Positions 8,548 to 16,366 of a DNA stretch of 64,000 nucleotides are shown in pieces; position 1 is the stretch's first letter; every line of letters starts with the position of its first letter. The DNA comes from Streptomyces sp. ISL-1 (GTDB lineage Bacteria > Actinomycetota > Actinomycetes > Streptomycetales > Streptomycetaceae): positions 62,001 through 126,000 of the forward strand of contig NZ_JAGGOI010000015.1 in assembly GCF_018614585.1 (NCBI RefSeq), in the 5' to 3' direction. The translations under genes and the position numbers were made by a program. Under the pieces are notes generated by a model. That model saw only the letters and a program-made list of their open reading frames with translations, was not told the origin of the DNA and searched no databases.

Positions 8548-9402
8548 ATGTCGACACCGCTTTCCGAGCTGCCCATCCGCCGTCTGACCACGGACGACCG
8601 CACGTCCTGCGCCGATCTCTCCGAGGACCGCGGGTGGCCTCGGGAGGAGCACAAATGGGGCCTGCTTCTCGCGGCAGGGACGGGCTACGGCATCGATGAC
8701 CCTGAGGGCAAGGGGCTGGTGACCGCCTGCATAGTGACGTCGTACGGACGCGGGCTCGCCGCGATCGGGATGATGCTCGTCGCCGAGCGGTACGCGCGCC
8801 AGGGTGTCGGGCGCCGGCTGATGAAGCACGCGCTGGCGGAGGCCGGGGACACACCGGTCACCCTGCATGCCACCCCCCACGGGCAGCCGCTGTACGAGGA
8901 GCTGGGCTTCGTGAACGTCGGCCGGGCCGAGATGGTCCGCGGCCATCTCCAGGCCCCGGCCGCTGAGGCAGAGGTGACCACCCGCCCGGCTACCGCCGAT
9001 GATCTGCCCGCCCTCCTGCGCCTGGACACCGAGGTTTTCGGCCTGGACCGCCTCCACATGATCACGCGGCTGCCGGCCTTCGCCGACCAGCTCCGGGTGG
9101 CGGAGGAGGACGGCGTCCTGACGGGCTACGCGGCGGCCTGGCCGAACATGGAGACCCATGTGGTCGGCCCCCTGATCGCCAGGGACACTCGGACGGCGAA
9201 GGCTCTGATCAGCTCCCTGGCGGCCGCTACCGACAGGCCGCTCCGCACGGACATCGACGTACGTCACGAGGAGCTGCTCGCCTGGGTGAAGGAACACGGC
9301 CTGGAGACGATCGCCTTCAATGCGGTTATGACCTATGGCATCCCGGACCTCCCGGGCGACTGGACCCGCCGCTTCGCCCCGCTGTCGGTCGCGGCGGGCT
9401 AG
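8548..9402 (+). CDS. GNAT acetyltransferase with C-terminal Acetyltransf_18-like domain
   Basis: A 284-residue protein. The N-terminal GNAT domain (about 1-130) has the acetyl-CoA-binding pattern MMLVAERYARQGVGRRLMKH. The C-terminal half (about 140-280; ATADDLPALLRLDTEVFGLD) resembles the second domain of two-domain GNATs of the YitH/HolE type. The acetyl acceptor is unknown. ATG 8548 fits a start 5 bp after the preceding stop; an in-frame ATG at 8452 would overlap that gene by 90 bp. Confidence 0.85.
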   Translation: MSTPLSELPIRRLTTDDRTSCADLSEDRGWPREEHKWGLLLAAGTGYGIDDPEGKGLVTACIVTSYGRGLAAIGMMLVAERYARQGVGRRLMKHALAEAGDTPVTLHATPHGQPLYEELGFVNVGRAEMVRGHLQAPAAEAEVTTRPATADDLPALLRLDTEVFGLDRLHMITRLPAFADQLRVAEEDGVLTGYAAAWPNMETHVVGPLIARDTRTAKALISSLAAATDRPLRTDIDVRHEELLAWVKEHGLETIAFNAVMTYGIPDLPGDWTRRFAPLSVAAG

Positions 9403-9440
9403 TCCCCTTTGAAATAGGAGCGGGATCGAATAGATGCGGA

Positions 9441-9470
9441 GATAATTGCAAGCGCGGGCTATTGCAGTAG
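9441..9470. promoter_or_regulatory. Candidate MarR operator/promoter
   Basis: Two ATTGCA half-sites (9445-9450 and 9461-9466) lie 16 bp apart in an AT-rich stretch directly upstream of the MarR gene. The spacing suits autoregulation, but no perfect dyad is present. Confidence 0.3.
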
Positions 9471-9516
9471 TCTTCTATCCTGGAGAGAAGCCGCTCCGGC
9501 CGGAGGAGGAAGACAC

Positions 9517-9975
9517 ATGACCGCGACCGACCCCGCACTCACCGCGCTCTCTCAGAGCTGGTGCGCCCTCTCCCTGCTCCACGGGAAGATCGAGGCGCAC
9601 ATCGAGCGCGCACTCGAGACCAAGCACGGCCTGAGCATGCGCGAGTACTCACTGCTCGACGTCCTCAGCCGCCAGCACAGCGGCCAGGGCGGCCATCTGC
9701 AGATGAAGCAGGTGGCCGATGCCGTCATGCTGAGCCAGAGCGCCACCACCCGCCTTGTCACTCGCCTCGAGGACCGCGGCCTGCTGACCCGGTATCTCTG
9801 CGACACCGACCGCCGCGGCATCTACACCGACGTGACCGAGTCCGGCCTTGCCCTGCTCGGTGAGGCCCGGCCGACCAATGACAAGGCGCTGCGCGAAGCC
9901 CTCGACGAAGCCGCCAAGAACCCTGAGCTGGCTCCTCTGGTCAGGACAGTCGAGGAACTGCGGGTCCCCGCGTAA
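9517..9975 (+). CDS. MarR-family transcriptional regulator
   Basis: A 152-residue all-helical regulator. The winged helix-turn-helix is MKQVADAVMLSQSATTRLVT plus RLEDRGLLTRYLCDTDRRG, the MarR recognition helix and wing (about residues 65-105). The helices on either side form the dimerisation region. GGAGGA precedes the ATG. MarR proteins often repress themselves and a neighbouring detoxification or efflux gene. Here the next gene, 10 bp downstream, is a GNAT acetyltransferase that is probably co-transcribed. The ligand is unknown. Confidence 0.9.
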   Translation: MTATDPALTALSQSWCALSLLHGKIEAHIERALETKHGLSMREYSLLDVLSRQHSGQGGHLQMKQVADAVMLSQSATTRLVTRLEDRGLLTRYLCDTDRRGIYTDVTESGLALLGEARPTNDKALREALDEAAKNPELAPLVRTVEELRVPA

Positions 9976-9985
9976 TCTGCGGATC

Positions 9986-10438
9986 ATGAGCGATCTGGAA
10001 ATACGGCCCGCGGTAATCGACGACGTTCCGGCGATTGTGGCGATGCTCGCCGACGACCCGTTGGGCGCCAGGCGTGAATCGCCCGACGACCTCACCCCGT
10101 ACACCGCCGCCTTCGAGCGGCTGTCCCGGGACCCGAACCAGATCCAGGCCGTCGCCGTACGCGAGGACCGTGTCGTAGGGACTCTCCAGCTCACAATCAT
10201 TCCGGGGCTGTCTCGGCGCGGCTCGACCCGCTCGATCATTGAAGGGGTACGGATCCACGCCGAGGAGCGCGGCAGCGGTCTGGGCACCCAGCTCATCGAA
10301 TGGGCCATCGACGAATCCCGCCGCCAGGACTGCCAGTTGGTGCAGTTGACCTCGGACGCCTCCCGCACCGACGCCCGCCGCTTCTACGAGCGGCTCGGCT
10401 TCGAGGCATCCCATGTGGGATTCAAACTCCAGCTCTGA
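9986..10438 (+). CDS. GNAT-family N-acetyltransferase
   Basis: A 150-residue single GNAT domain: IRPAVIDDVPAIVAMLADDP at the N-terminus, HAEERGSGLGTQLIEWAIDE (acetyl-CoA pyrophosphate loop) near residue 92, and ARRFYERLGFEASHVGFKL at the C-terminus. The substrate is not predictable. ATG 9986 places it 10 bp after the MarR stop, suggesting one transcript and a drug- or metabolite-acetylation role controlled by MarR. That link is inference. Confidence 0.88.
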   Translation: MSDLEIRPAVIDDVPAIVAMLADDPLGARRESPDDLTPYTAAFERLSRDPNQIQAVAVREDRVVGTLQLTIIPGLSRRGSTRSIIEGVRIHAEERGSGLGTQLIEWAIDESRRQDCQLVQLTSDASRTDARRFYERLGFEASHVGFKLQL

Positions 10439-10453
10439 CCAAGGGAGTTCACC

Positions 10454-10655
10454 GTGCACCGGATCAGTGACGAGCAGCGCCGCATCCGGCTCGGTCGCCG
10501 CCACCTGCTGGCGCCGTCCGTACGGGCGGACTCGCCGGTGGCGGCAGCCGACGCGGTGGTCGCCGTGCACGCCACCGGCGCCGCGATTCGTTTTCCTCGC
10601 CGCCTGCGCACGCCTCATCACCCGGTACCGGCGCTCGCTCCCCTCGCGGAGTTGA
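10454..10655 (+). pseudogene. Truncated, frameshifted winged-helix DNA-binding (HTH_42/AlkZ-like) gene
   Basis: From GTG 10454, with AAGGGAG upstream, the frame reads HRISDEQRRIRLGRRHLL and continues to VVAVHATG. From memory, this is the characteristic opening of winged-helix proteins of the PF06224 type, which are normally over 350 residues. After about residue 43 the match continues in another frame as VFLAACARLITRYR and stops at 10653-10655. The gene therefore appears frameshifted near 10583 and cut down to its first ~65 codons. The next 100 bp hold no further recognisable remnant. Confidence 0.65.
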
Positions 10656-10755
10656 GACCCTACAGATGTGTAGGATTTCACGGCCCGTGGCCTAGGGCGT
10701 CGTGCTGACCAGCAGCTTCTCGGGCATTCTCACGCCGTGGCCAGACGCTGTTGTC

Positions 10756-11034
10756 TCAGGAGAGGTGGCATTTCCTCACGCCCGCTTCGGGAATCATGAC
10801 GGCCGGGCTGCGATCTGCCGGCGGGCGGTGCCCCCAAACTGCTTCGAACTCCTCGAAGGTCACTTGCTTCGGGGCGTAGCCTTCCCACTCGGATACGGGC
10901 AGTTCTGCTGTGATCCCGAACCTGTTGTCGTACTCGTCGAGGCAGCCTGCGTCGTGGGCCTGCTGCCACTCGTCGAGGGAGGCCGCTGCGATCGGGGTCA
11001 GCTCAGGTCCTTCGAGCTCGATCTGCCGTGTCAC
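10756..11034 (-). CDS. Small hypothetical protein, possibly missing its native start
   Basis: A 92-residue acidic protein from GTG 11034 (TRQIELEGPELTPIAAASLD, then EWQQAHDAGCLDEYDNRFGI). No functional motif was recognised. The reading frame stays open upstream and reads AAAVWFYFEVDAEGW in protein-like composition, but no ATG, GTG or TTG is available there. Either translation uses the internal GTG or the original start has been lost. It lies on the minus strand between a decayed gene and the two-component operon, so local degeneration is plausible. Confidence 0.5.
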   Translation of the reverse strand: MTRQIELEGPELTPIAAASLDEWQQAHDAGCLDEYDNRFGITAELPVSEWEGYAPKQVTFEEFEAVWGHRPPADRSPAVMIPEAGVRKCHLS

Positions 11035-11134
11035 CCAACCTTCAGCGTCGACCTCGAAGTAGAACCAGACGGCTGCCGCCCTGGTCCAGTTTGTGCCACC
11101 CCGTCCGCTTGTGCGGGACTGCGGAGGGCCAGGC

Positions 11135-11788
11135 TCAACGGTCGGTGAGCAGCCCGGCGTCTTGTGCGAGGACGGCGGCCTGTACTCGGTTGGCGCAGCC
11201 GGTGCGGGTGAGGATCCGGCTGATGTGCGCCTTGACCGTGCCGGCGCTCAGATACAGCTGATCGGCGATCTCCGCGTTGGACAGGCCCGTGCCGAGCAGC
11301 CGCAGGACATCCCGTTCGGCCGGGGTCAGCTCTTCGGTCCTGCGCAGAGCGGCCTCGGTGTCCCGGCCGGACCGTACATGCCGTTCCAGCAACTGCCGGG
11401 TGATCCTGGGTGCCAGGACCGGTTCACCCCTCGCGGCGAGTTGCACGGCGCGGATCAGCTCGGCGGGACCGGTGTCCTTGAGGAGGAAACCGCTCGCCCC
11501 GGCCCGCAGGGCCCGCGTCACGCTGGCTCCCTCGCCGAATGCCGTCAGCATCACGACACAGGTGCGGGGCGAGAGACGGGCGATGTCCTCGGCGGCCGCG
11601 ATTCCGTCCCGGGTCGGCATCTGGATGTCGAGCAGGGCAACGTCGACGTCCTGGGCGCGGCATGCCGCGGCGGCTTCCCGACCGTCGCCCGCCTCGGCGA
11701 CCACCTCGATGTCCTCGGCGTTCTCCAGGATCAGCCGGATTCCCGCACGCATCAGTGCCTCGTCGTCGGCGATCAGGACTCGGATCAT
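11135..11788 (-). CDS. NarL/FixJ-type response regulator
   Basis: A 217-residue protein. The receiver domain (1-125) has the acidic pair ADDE (8-10), phosphoacceptor Asp54 in LLDIQMP and Lys in FLLKDTG. The C-terminal LuxR helix-turn-helix (about 150-215) contains LTPAERDVLRLLGTGLSNAE and GTVKAHISRILTRTG. The ATG follows the histidine kinase stop by 4 bp, so translation is coupled. It is the output DNA-binding partner of the kinase encoded at 11793-13301. Confidence 0.95.
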   Translation of the reverse strand: MIRVLIADDEALMRAGIRLILENAEDIEVVAEAGDGREAAAACRAQDVDVALLDIQMPTRDGIAAAEDIARLSPRTCVVMLTAFGEGASVTRALRAGASGFLLKDTGPAELIRAVQLAARGEPVLAPRITRQLLERHVRSGRDTEAALRRTEELTPAERDVLRLLGTGLSNAEIADQLYLSAGTVKAHISRILTRTGCANRVQAAVLAQDAGLLTDR

Positions 11789-11792
11789 CAGC

Positions 11793-13301
11793 TCATCTTA
11801 GGACTGCCGTCGTCAGCAGTACGACGAGGAAGCCCACCGTCGGCAGGACCACGAGCAGCGCCACGCAGCCCGATCCCAGGACTCGCGGCCAGGTCAGGAT
11901 CTCGTCCGACAGCGGCGCACGGGCCCCTTCCTGCCCGATGCCGCCGGAGGGAAGGCGGGCCGTGTCCGGAGGGGTTGCCGTGTCCGGAGGGGTTTCAGTA
12001 AAGGCCCCCTCAAGCGCGGCGAATTCAAGGGGCTTGCCGTGGGTGGGCAGCCAAGCCGCCATGCGGAAACCGCCGTTCGTCAAGGCGCCCGCTTCGAACG
12101 TGCCGCCGAGCAACGAGATCCGTTCCTGGCAGCCGGCCAGCCCGCTGCGGCTTCCCCCCTGGGAGCGGTCCGCCGCGCGCGGTGGCTCGTTGGTGACGGA
12201 CACCACGATCCCCTTGTCCTTGCCTTTGACCTCCACCTTGGTGGGAGCGCCGGATGCGTGTTTCAGCACGTTCGTCAGCCCTTCGCGGACCATCCGGTGG
12301 ATCGCCTGACGCGTACGGAGGCCCACCTTGGCCGTGTCGGGAACGGACCAGTCCAGCTCGACGGTGCTGCCTGTCTGCCGGGATTCCGTCACCAGAGCGG
12401 TGATGTCCTCACGCGTTCCCCTCTCGTCCCCGGTCCTGTCCGTCAGGTCCGTGATGTCCACGTGCCGCAGGACACCGAGGATTTCGCGCAGTTCCCCCAT
12501 GGCCGTACCGGCGGTCGTGCGCAGCAGCTCGGCCTGACCGACGAGGGCGGGCGCCTGTCGCGCGGCGGCGAGTTCAAGCGCCCCGGCGTGCACCGAGATC
12601 AGGCTCAGCCGGTGGCCCAGGAGATCGTGCATCTCTCCCGCGATCCGGGTCCGTTCCTCCGTTCGGGCCGCCGCGGCGGTCAGCGTGCGGGTCTGTTCCA
12701 GATAGACGTTGCGTTCCCGCAGCAGGCTGACCAGGGGCCGCCGCCGCCCCAGCAGGGTCCCGGCCAGGGTGGGGAGCAGCAGAAGCAGCACCGCGGAGAC
12801 CGCGTTGCCGGCCAGTTCCAACGGCAAGGCGTCGGACCGGACCAGGGCACGGGCGACGGTCAGGGCACCGACGGCGGCGCAGGCCGCCCCGACGGCCTGC
12901 CACGCACGGCGCTGCGGTGCGATACGACGGGTGGCGGACAGCACGACCAGCGGCACCACCGCCAGCGTCCACACGTTGTGACCCACGAGCAGCAAAGAGG
13001 CGCAGAGGACCGCGGCGACCGGCCGGACGCGCCGAGCGGGGACGATCAGCGCCGCCCACACCCCCTCCAGCACCGCCGACGCCGGCCGTTCCGGGGGCGC
13101 CAGCAGCAGCGGTAGCAGGCAGAAGGCTGTCGCCAGGGCAAAGACCAGCGCCTCGACGACGACCGTACGGCGCTCAGCGGCACGCATCGCGGCCCAGCTC
13201 TCGACCGCCTCGCGGCGCACCCACCGAGGCACACCGGTCAGCGTGCGTCCCAGCCGCACGGACGGGCGCGGCGGCTGTGTGTCTTTGAGCACCTGACTCA
13301 T
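11793..13301 (-). CDS. HisKA_3-type sensor histidine kinase with extra C-terminal membrane segment
   Basis: A 502-residue protein. The N-terminal half carries about five transmembrane helices (roughly residues 45-190). The dimerisation/phosphotransfer box is IAGEMHDLLGHRLSLISVHA (His near 250), followed by a HATPase with VREGLTNVLKHASG and GSRSGLAGCQERISLLGG. Unusually, a Pro/Thr-rich linker and another hydrophobic helix (VLGSGCVALLVVLPTVGFLV) close the protein. ATG 13301 has AGGGGTGA upstream; an in-frame ATG at 13370 lacks support. It lies between the Clp-N-repeat gene and its response regulator in one minus-strand operon. Confidence 0.92.
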   Translation of the reverse strand: MSQVLKDTQPPRPSVRLGRTLTGVPRWVRREAVESWAAMRAAERRTVVVEALVFALATAFCLLPLLLAPPERPASAVLEGVWAALIVPARRVRPVAAVLCASLLLVGHNVWTLAVVPLVVLSATRRIAPQRRAWQAVGAACAAVGALTVARALVRSDALPLELAGNAVSAVLLLLLPTLAGTLLGRRRPLVSLLRERNVYLEQTRTLTAAAARTEERTRIAGEMHDLLGHRLSLISVHAGALELAAARQAPALVGQAELLRTTAGTAMGELREILGVLRHVDITDLTDRTGDERGTREDITALVTESRQTGSTVELDWSVPDTAKVGLRTRQAIHRMVREGLTNVLKHASGAPTKVEVKGKDKGIVVSVTNEPPRAADRSQGGSRSGLAGCQERISLLGGTFEAGALTNGGFRMAAWLPTHGKPLEFAALEGAFTETPPDTATPPDTARLPSGGIGQEGARAPLSDEILTWPRVLGSGCVALLVVLPTVGFLVVLLTTAVLR

Positions 13302-13385
13302 GATCACCCCTGGCGCGCCACCGTGGATCTCCGGGAGGAACGGTAGCTGCTGCGGCGGCGGTCTCCGCACGGCGGGCCCCGGGTG

Positions 13386-14615
13386 TCATGCGCCCAGCCG
13401 GAGGCTCAGCTCTGCCCGCAACGCGGGCACGTCCACCTGGCCGGCAGCCAGCAGCCGTACGACCACGCCACCAGCCCCGGCGTCCGCATCCGTCGCCGAC
13501 TCGTCGAGCAGCGCGGACAGCAGGTGGACCGTACCGACCGTGGGCGAACCGTGCTCGGCGGCGGACAGCCGCGCGACCGCCACGGTCCGGTCGGCGGCAG
13601 CGGACAGCCGCACACCGTCGCCGTCGGGAACAGCGGCAGACGGGATCGCCGAAGCCGAAGAGACCAGGGAAACCTGCCGTACGCCGTGCCGGCACATCAG
13701 AGCCGGAGCAGCGTTGGCGTCCGACAGACTCCCGGGAAGCGAGTGCCCGGCAACGGACAGTGCCCGGTCCAGGGCCAGTATCGCCAGCAGGAGATCCACC
13801 CGCTCCGCCGCCGCGCGCCCGCACCGTACTGCTTGCCGCACGGCCTCGACGGACACCGCGGACAGAACCGGTGAGCCGTTCACGGCGGCCCCGGAGGTCC
13901 ACGAAGTCAGCGCGCGTGTCAGGCGGTTACCGCTCTTGCCCAGCATTCCCGCCCGGCGAAGAAGGGTGACGCCGCGGGATTCCGGTCCCTCGGTCTCCGC
14001 CGGGGCGCTCGCGTCCAGTCCGTCGAGCGCGGTTGCCGCGGCGGCCGGATCCAGCCTCTGCAGCAGCAGGGCTTCCCGTGCCCTGCTGTCCGGCAGGTCC
14101 AGCAGGGCACGGGCCGCATGCCGGCAGCGCACCGCTGTCGTCCCCTCGGCGCGGGCCGACCTGAGCGCGAGCAGCAGGCACGCGCGCATCGCCCCGGTCA
14201 TCCCGGGCAGCACCGGGCCGCGCTTCGAAGCCGATCCGCGCAAACCGAGGCCGAAGCGCCACCGCGCTTCACGCCAGGCCGCATCGACCTCCACCCCATC
14301 GGCTTCCGCGCCGGGCGCGACCGGCGCACTGTGCACCTCGTCGTCGCTCACCCATCCGCGGCCCGCGCGGCCAGAGATCATGCCGCTGAGCGCACCGGCC
14401 TTCCGCATCCCCGGGGCGATCGCCGCACCGGCGTCCGTGTCCCCCATCACGAGCGCGCCCAGCAGGGTGTCCGTCCCCACGGCCGGCAACTCGCGCCTGA
14501 CCGCACGGCGCAGTGTCTCCACGAGCAGGTCCATGACGTCCGGCTCGAACTCTGTGGTCGCTCCGATCACGGCCGTGGCCTCGGCGTGTGCTGCGGTCGT
14601 CCCTCGCTGATCCAT
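13386..14615 (-). CDS. Clp N-domain-repeat protein without ATPase domain
   Basis: A 409-residue Ala-rich helical protein. Several segments have the look of Clp-N (ClpA/ClpB N-terminal) repeats: VGTDTLLGALVMGD near 50, ERVDLLLAILALDRAL in the middle, and GTVHLLSALLDES with VVRLLAAGQVDVPALRAEL at the end. There is no Walker motif, so it is not a Clp unfoldase. It starts the operon Clp-N protein / histidine kinase / response regulator, 84 bp ahead of the kinase. It might present substrates or act as an accessory sensor for the kinase; this is inference only. Confidence 0.7.
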   Translation of the reverse strand: MDQRGTTAAHAEATAVIGATTEFEPDVMDLLVETLRRAVRRELPAVGTDTLLGALVMGDTDAGAAIAPGMRKAGALSGMISGRAGRGWVSDDEVHSAPVAPGAEADGVEVDAAWREARWRFGLGLRGSASKRGPVLPGMTGAMRACLLLALRSARAEGTTAVRCRHAARALLDLPDSRAREALLLQRLDPAAAATALDGLDASAPAETEGPESRGVTLLRRAGMLGKSGNRLTRALTSWTSGAAVNGSPVLSAVSVEAVRQAVRCGRAAAERVDLLLAILALDRALSVAGHSLPGSLSDANAAPALMCRHGVRQVSLVSSASAIPSAAVPDGDGVRLSAAADRTVAVARLSAAEHGSPTVGTVHLLSALLDESATDADAGAGGVVVRLLAAGQVDVPALRAELSLRLGA

Positions 14616-15210
14616 CGAACATTCCCCTCGAAGCGCGGTGGCTTGGTCAGAACGACGCTAGACGCGCCCCCCGCGACACCGCGTCGGCCGACCGGCCACA
14701 CTCCCGGTCCGATCGGCAAGCCGGCTACGGAACATCAGCGACCCGGCGCACCCCGTCGTACGACGACCGGACAGCGGATGTCACGCGGACCGCGGCCAGT
14801 TGGAATCGCGGTCGGCCAGGTCAGGGTTGCCCTGCCGGGGACGGACAAGGACCGACGGCCGTCCATTTCGTGCATCACCGACTCCACGCCGCAGTCGGCT
14901 CGTTGACCGAGGCCGACGCACCCCGCTCCTCTGCGTTCCGTCACCACAAGGGCAGGCCCAGCGATTCATGGCGACCAGCACCACGTTCGAACTCAACGCC
15001 GAGTCCCTGCTGCACATGGAGACAGCCACACCCGGCCCCTGCCGACGCATACCAAGCCCATCGGTCGGCCACGGACCGCGGAGACCGTCGGGATGCCCTC
15101 GACAACCTGAACGACGCGGTGGACCGGTGCGCGAGCGCGGCCGGATCGCGGTGTGGGACGTGCGTGCGCCGTGCGGTCGATGCGCTTTCCCGGCCGGTCG
15201 GACGGGCGGA
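14616..15210. other. Long non-coding/degenerate gap upstream of the Clp-N operon
   Basis: This 595-bp region contains the promoter of the minus-strand Clp-N operon at its left end and a possible frameshifted plus-strand gene remnant at 14968-15190 (listed separately). No tRNA, hairpin of note or other gene was seen. Confidence 0.4.
14968..15190 (+). pseudogene. Possible frameshifted small gene remnant
   Basis: From ATG 14968 the frame reads MATSTTFELNAESLLH with coding-like third positions until about 15035, where codon use deteriorates. An adjacent frame then reads ADAYQAHRSATDRGDRRDAL and DNLNDAVDRCASAAG, again coding-like, to about 15190. A single-base indel near 15035-15045 would join them into one helical protein. 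No family was recognised. The Shine-Dalgarno is poorly placed (AAGGGCAGG, about 12 bases upstream). This could be chance in GC-rich DNA. Confidence 0.3.
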
Positions 15211-16044
15211 TCAGCGCAGTCCGGCGAAGAGATCGTTCTCGGGTATGGCCGCGCCGGTGGCGTCCTGGACACGTACGAAGGTCTCCATGCCCATCAACTC
15301 GCCGAACCTCTCCTTGCCCATCCTGAGGAAGAAGATGTTCTCGCCCTGACTGGCGTGCGCGGCCAACGCGTCGAACTTCTGACCGCTGAACGCGGTGGTG
15401 TCCACCCACGTGGTGATCTCATCGTCGGGGAGGCCGATCTCGGCCATCGCGGCGGCCTCGGCAGGATCCGGCTCCGGCATGTCCTCATGAAACTCGCGCA
15501 TGATCTCGCCGAACCGCTGCATCATCGAGCGGGGCATCGTGGTCCAGTACACCTTCGGTGCCAGCGCGGTCATCTCCAGCGCCGCCATCGTGATGCGGTG
15601 GGCCTGGATGTGATCGGGGTGGCCGTAGAAGCCGTTCTCGTCGTAGGTGACGACCACATCAGGTCGGTAGTGCCGCATGAGTTCCGCGAGCCGGGCCGCG
15701 CCTTCCTGCACGGGGGTTTGCCAGAAGGATCCGGGGGCGTCGTTGCTCGGCCAGCCCGTCATCCCCGAGTCGGCATAGTCCAGCATCTCCAGATCGCTGA
15801 CCTTCAGGACGTCACAGCTCGCCTCAAGTTCTTGACGGCGCATCAAGGCGACCGCCGCCGGATCGTGCCCGGGATCGCCCGGCTTGACACCCCCCGGTCC
15901 GTCACCGCAACCGCCGTCGGTACACGTCACGAGAACCGTGCGGATGCCTTCCGCCGCGTACCGCGCGAGGACCCCTCCGGTTCCGGTGGCCTCGTCGTCG
16001 GGGTGGGCGTGTACTGCCATGAGCGTCAAGGGCCGGTCAGTCAT
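15211..16044 (-). CDS. PIG-L-family deacetylase (MshB/Mca-like)
   Basis: A 277-residue zinc-dependent deacetylase. The metal-binding motif AHPDDE lies at residues 13-18, and the second His-containing motif is YGHPDHIQAHR. The length and the GGVKPGDPGHDP loop resemble the mycothiol enzymes MshB (GlcNAc-Ins deacetylase) and Mca (mycothiol S-conjugate amidase). Which of these it is, or whether it is a paralogue, cannot be told. A strong AGGAGGAC sits upstream of the ATG. No SigR-type promoter (GGGAAT...GTT) was found upstream, unlike what is described for mca of S. coelicolor. Confidence 0.85.
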   Translation of the reverse strand: MTDRPLTLMAVHAHPDDEATGTGGVLARYAAEGIRTVLVTCTDGGCGDGPGGVKPGDPGHDPAAVALMRRQELEASCDVLKVSDLEMLDYADSGMTGWPSNDAPGSFWQTPVQEGAARLAELMRHYRPDVVVTYDENGFYGHPDHIQAHRITMAALEMTALAPKVYWTTMPRSMMQRFGEIMREFHEDMPEPDPAEAAAMAEIGLPDDEITTWVDTTAFSGQKFDALAAHASQGENIFFLRMGKERFGELMGMETFVRVQDATGAAIPENDLFAGLR

Positions 16045-16366
16045 GAAACAGTCCTCCTGCAGAAATACGTCTTGGTCCGAGTGCGCGGCGGGCGTACCGC
16101 GATCTTGGGGCCCGGATCCTGGTGGGGCGCACGACCTTGTGGTCTCCGTGTTCCCCGCCCGTGCGGCGCCGGTCCCTCGGTCGGTGCAACCGTGCCGGCC
16201 GGACCGGCTGTTCCCGGCGCGGCCGCTTGGACTTCCAGACGTCGGCGTTCAACGCGAACGAGGTACAGGCGCGACCTGCATGTCTCAGCGCCACGTCGGA
16301 TCCGACTTCCATCCGGCACCAGCCATGAGATTCCGACACGAAATTTGAGACCACAAAAATGCGCGA
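16045..16366. other. Intergenic region between PIG-L and dnaB
   Basis: A 322-bp gap holding the PIG-L promoter region and the dnaB 3' end. A short AT-rich stretch lies near 16325-16365. No gene, convincing terminator or operator was seen. Confidence 0.4.

Noticed and set aside
10702..11148. A 148-codon plus-strand ORF opposite the small hypothetical gene
   Set aside because: The minus-strand product has better protein-like composition (acidic, few Cys); the plus product is Cys/Pro/Arg-rich.
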